A stretch of 64,000 nt of DNA from Paenibacillus harenae DSM 16969 (lineage in GTDB: Bacteria; Bacillota; Bacilli; Paenibacillales; Paenibacillaceae): the NCBI RefSeq assembly GCF_000422465.1, contig NZ_KE383842.1, forward strand, positions 453,835 to 517,834, written 5' to 3'. The translations under genes were made by a program, and so were the position numbers. The notes under the pieces were generated by a model, which was not told the origin of the DNA, did not search any database, and was given only the letters and a program-made list of their open reading frames with translations. Every line of letters starts with the position of its first letter. The stretch's first letter is position 1. Below are positions 61,174 through 64,000 of this stretch, piece after piece.

Positions 61174-63909
61174 TTAATGGACTTTGAAATGAATCGTCTC
61201 CGCCACCGCCTTCCGCTTGTTCAGATCCAGCAGGGCATCCGCTCCTTGCGGGGTCAGCTTTACGGCAGCGTCTGCTCCGGCTTGAATGGCTGGTATGCGG
61301 AGCAGGACCGTACGACCATGAAGCGAAGCGGTTGCCGCGACTCTGCTGCCGCCTACGGTCAGCTCGAAGGCGTTGGCCGGGTTGCCCGTCACTTCCTCGC
61401 TCAGCGTAAGGAAGACGACCGTCGACCAGCTTTCGACGGCTGTGATTTGCGGATGGGCGTTGTCGCTGCCCGATCCGGTGAATTTAACCTCGCCTCGGCC
61501 GGAGCCGGCGTCGAGGAGCTTGCCTTGAAGATCCGTAATGCGCCGGCTTTCGGAAACGTAGGTCAGCTTATACGATTTGTCCGGGCGCAGCGGCCCGGCA
61601 ACTCCGGCATACAGGCGAATGATCACCTTCCTGCCATCCTCGGATGCCTGAAATCCTGCATATGTGCCTGCAGTCAGGCTAATGCCGCTGTTATCCGTCT
61701 CATTGCGCAGCGTATACACATCTTGATCTGCACCCGTTACGGGCTCGGTAAATTCGATTTCAAACGTGTAACGGTCTTTGGCCGTTACCGATTGTATCCG
61801 CGGAGCGGCATTGTCCGCAGAAGAACCCTTAAAAGCGACCTCGTAAGGCTTCGAATCTTTTTCCGTCAGCAAGCCGTTCCAGCCTGGCGCATCCGTGACG
61901 TCCCCGCCTCCGCCGAGACGGTACGTTTTGCCTGCTTCAAGCTTCGTTTCCAGATTCAGCGTGACTTGCGTGACGATTTTGTTCCTATCGTTCAACTGGT
62001 CGCCGGCAATCTGTATGGTTTTACCGTCTTCATCCGTCAGGCGGAAGGAGACGGCGCTGACATTTTTGACAGGCTCGCTGAAATAGACGGTGACGGACGA
62101 TTCATTAACGGCTTCCGCCTTCGTCACTTCCGGCAGTCTGTTTCTTTCGTCTATGCCGGCAAACTGCCGGATATTGTCGTTACCCGATGTCAACAAGCCC
62201 GGAAGACCCGTGATCCTCGCTGCATAGACATGACCTTCCACGAACAGGGCAGGATTGGCGTTATCCGATCTCCGAAGCTGGAAGCGCAGCGCGCGATCCT
62301 CGCCCTTCTTCTCCGTGAAGCTGTACTGCCAGCCCGACATCGAGACGGGAGAGCCATTATCTGAGACGATATCGAGACTAAGCTCGGAGAGGGAGATGCC
62401 GGTTAATGAACGGTTGAAATAAACGTCGAACATATTTTCGTTAATCACTTGGATGTGCATAAAAGCAAGCGGCGCGACTGCGGTTTTCCCTTCGCCGGCA
62501 AAAGACAGCTTCGTGTCTGCAGCGATAGGATTGCCGGATTTATCTTTAATTCCGTTCAAGGTCAGCGTATAGGCTTTGCCGCTCGTCTGGTCGATCGTCG
62601 AAAGCGTCACCGTCCTGTCGCTCTCCTTATATTCGGCTCTCCACGTGCTGCCGAGTCCTCCGTCCAGCACGTAGTTTTCCTTGCGTTCCGCCGTGCCGGC
62701 ATCAAGCGCTTCGCTGAAGGTCAGCACCAGTTTATTTTCCGCTAGCGTAATCCCGGTGACAGCCGGAGCCGTCTTATCCACAACGGAACCGAAGTGTAGA
62801 TCGTTTCTCGTGTTCATGGCATTGCCCGCCAGGTCTTTTACGTTCTTGACCGTGAGCGTGTAGACGGTCGCAGCGGTTTGTGCGCCGGTCGTAATCGTCA
62901 CCTTCCGGTTATCCGAGGCCAGCGTGACGCTGCGGACGGACAGGTTTTTGTTGAAGCTGTAATTCGCCTTGTTCTCCGCGCTGCTTTTGTTAAGCGCTTC
63001 GCTGAAGACCAGCTCGATTTTGGCATCGGCTGTGATGATGCTTGAAACGATATACGGCTTCGTCGTATCGCGCAGGGATACCTTGTATATCCACGTGTTT
63101 CCTTCCACCCGCAGCCTGTAGTTCTCTCCGTCATACTGCCAATCCGTCGTAATGAATATACGTTTGCCGTCTGCGCTCAACGAAACATGCGAAATGCCGA
63201 CCGCTTTGCCGTTGTCCGTCTCAAGCGCGAATTGATCGGTCGTCACGGAGCTTACCGACGTCCGGAGATCGACCTGTACGGCATTGTTCGAAATGGCCTG
63301 CACGGCGGTGACATCGAGCTTCTTGCGTTCCGGATCCTTCTCGGGATGCTTATCGATGAAAATGGCATAAGCGGCTTGCACGAGCAGCGACCGGATCGCA
63401 TTCGCCTTGTAATTCGCCTGCTCGGGAATCCATCCTTTGCCGAGCGCGATGCCGACATCCCTCCTTGCCCAAGCGGATACGCTGCCGTAAACCGCTTCCG
63501 AAGAGGAGCCGGAAGCGCCATACGCTCTGACGAGTACGACGGCCAGCTGTTCGATCGTCACGTTGGAGGCGGGATCGAACCTGCCTTTGCCCACTCCTTC
63601 CATCAGGCCGGCGCGGGAGACGGCATGAATCTCGCCGGACGACCACCTCGTTCCCGGCACGTCCTTATAGGGCGGCTTTGTATGATCTTTTTTTAACGCC
63701 CAAAGCCGAAATAACACCGCTGCAAATTGCTCGCGCGTCATCGCGCTGCTCAATCGCGCGCTTCCATCCTCAAATCCGGTAAAAATACCTTGTTTGACCA
63801 GGAAGACGTACTTTTCCTCCGTGCTGAGACCTGCGGCTTGAACGGCTGCGAGCGGAACGGTTCCGAACAACAAGGCAACGGACAGCATGATCATTAGCAG
63901 CTTTTTAAT
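61174..63909 (-). CDS. Surface protein with SLH domains and Ig-like repeats (probable ATT start)
   Basis: A 911-residue exported protein if started at ATT 63909. The signal peptide is KKLLMIMLSVALLFGTVPLA to about residue 26. Three SLH-like repeats (residues about 30-190; for example GLMEGVGKGRFDPASNVTIE and LAVVLVRAYG) should anchor it to secondary cell-wall polymer. From about 200 to the end there are seven or so beta-sandwich repeats of the Big/SwmB type, with motifs like VELVFSEALNK and KLVLTFSEALDAGTAERKENY. AGGAGG (63918-63923) is eight bases before the ATT codon but 23 bases before the first ATG (63894). No enzymatic domain is seen, so it is probably structural or adhesive. Confidence 0.85.
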   Translation of the reverse strand: MKKLLMIMLSVALLFGTVPLAAVQAAGLSTEEKYVFLVKQGIFTGFEDGSARLSSAMTREQFAAVLFRLWALKKDHTKPPYKDVPGTRWSSGEIHAVSRAGLMEGVGKGRFDPASNVTIEQLAVVLVRAYGASGSSSEAVYGSVSAWARRDVGIALGKGWIPEQANYKANAIRSLLVQAAYAIFIDKHPEKDPERKKLDVTAVQAISNNAVQVDLRTSVSSVTTDQFALETDNGKAVGISHVSLSADGKRIFITTDWQYDGENYRLRVEGNTWIYKVSLRDTTKPYIVSSIITADAKIELVFSEALNKSSAENKANYSFNKNLSVRSVTLASDNRKVTITTGAQTAATVYTLTVKNVKDLAGNAMNTRNDLHFGSVVDKTAPAVTGITLAENKLVLTFSEALDAGTAERKENYVLDGGLGSTWRAEYKESDRTVTLSTIDQTSGKAYTLTLNGIKDKSGNPIAADTKLSFAGEGKTAVAPLAFMHIQVINENMFDVYFNRSLTGISLSELSLDIVSDNGSPVSMSGWQYSFTEKKGEDRALRFQLRRSDNANPALFVEGHVYAARITGLPGLLTSGNDNIRQFAGIDERNRLPEVTKAEAVNESSVTVYFSEPVKNVSAVSFRLTDEDGKTIQIAGDQLNDRNKIVTQVTLNLETKLEAGKTYRLGGGGDVTDAPGWNGLLTEKDSKPYEVAFKGSSADNAAPRIQSVTAKDRYTFEIEFTEPVTGADQDVYTLRNETDNSGISLTAGTYAGFQASEDGRKVIIRLYAGVAGPLRPDKSYKLTYVSESRRITDLQGKLLDAGSGRGEVKFTGSGSDNAHPQITAVESWSTVVFLTLSEEVTGNPANAFELTVGGSRVAATASLHGRTVLLRIPAIQAGADAAVKLTPQGADALLDLNKRKAVAETIHFKVH

Positions 63910-64000
63910 GGTTAACGCCTCCTAAAAGTTTTGTGTAGCTTTGCTTCCTGAATAGGGATCGCAACAAAACTGGCATCGGAAGCATACGCTAAGTTTTGTG

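Noticed and set aside
61177..62364. 395-codon plus-strand frame opposite the SLH protein
   Set aside because: It mirrors the coding gene on the other strand; no RBS and no protein family pattern.

Overview
The window is a stretch of chromosome from a spore-forming, moderately GC-rich Gram-positive bacterium, most likely Paenibacillus or a close relative. The evidence is a gerA-type germination operon, an alpha/beta SASP gene behind a near-perfect sigma-G promoter, an SLH-domain surface protein, GGAGG-type ribosome binding sites, preQ1-I and TPP riboswitches, and many AraC, LacI, DeoR, ArsR and GntR regulators beside sugar-degradation genes. No rRNA, tRNA, CRISPR array, complete insertion sequence or prophage was seen.

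Layout. 1-1364: end of icmF and a small membrane protein. 1387-5352 (minus): gerB-gerA-gerC germination operon. 5590-8786: fabV, a 142-bp inverted-repeat element, a SASP gene, a ligase-like protein lacking the catalytic lysine, and a GrpB-family protein. 8869-11507: NlpC/P60 hydrolase, aldo/keto reductase, esterase. 11631-13406: GH51 arabinofuranosidase and a Cys-rich small protein. 13962-16275: divergent GH4 alpha-galactosidase and AraC regulator. 16706-22321: LacI regulator divergent from a fucI-fucA-kinase-fucU operon for L-fucose. 22565-24581: serpin, remnant of an S66 carboxypeptidase, acetyltransferase. 24713-32645: AraC/GH127 pair, AraC/epimerase/dehydrogenase group, and glycerol-1-phosphate dehydrogenase. 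32936-36057: aldo/keto reductase, iron-type alcohol dehydrogenase and a divergent ArsR regulator. 36110-36810: a 14-unit tandem array of hairpin-forming repeats. 36920-42911: rhamnose operon (rhaEW, an ASRT-family gene, rhaI, rhaB, deoR-type regulator). 43204-46940: lutABC and a GntR regulator. 46997-52472: two proteins of unclear role, then AraC, a sugar isomerase and a rhamnogalacturonan-acetylesterase-like protein. 52901-56188: an unknown protein, then preQ1-controlled queCDEF. 56296-59634: methyltransferase, TPP-controlled thiD, YpsA-like protein, ArsR/DUF2087 regulator. 59730-63909: two convergent secreted proteins, one with SLH and Ig-like repeats.

How the genes fit together. The centre is a plant-polysaccharide utilisation region: alpha- and beta-L-arabinofuranosidases, alpha-galactosidase, two esterases, and two parallel 6-deoxyhexose routes (L-fucose and L-rhamnose). 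RhaEW should convert rhamnulose-1-phosphate to DHAP and L-lactate, and the adjacent lutABC operon encodes the L-lactate to pyruvate step, so the two neighbouring operons make a continuous path. No sugar transporter gene lies in the window.

The most unusual observations are the tandem hairpin array beside the rhamnose operon with covarying base pairs, an ASRT-family gene where other rhamnose operons have a mutarotase, a pseudo-ligase, a probable ATT start codon on the SLH protein, and three families of diverged intergenic repeats that recur across the window.
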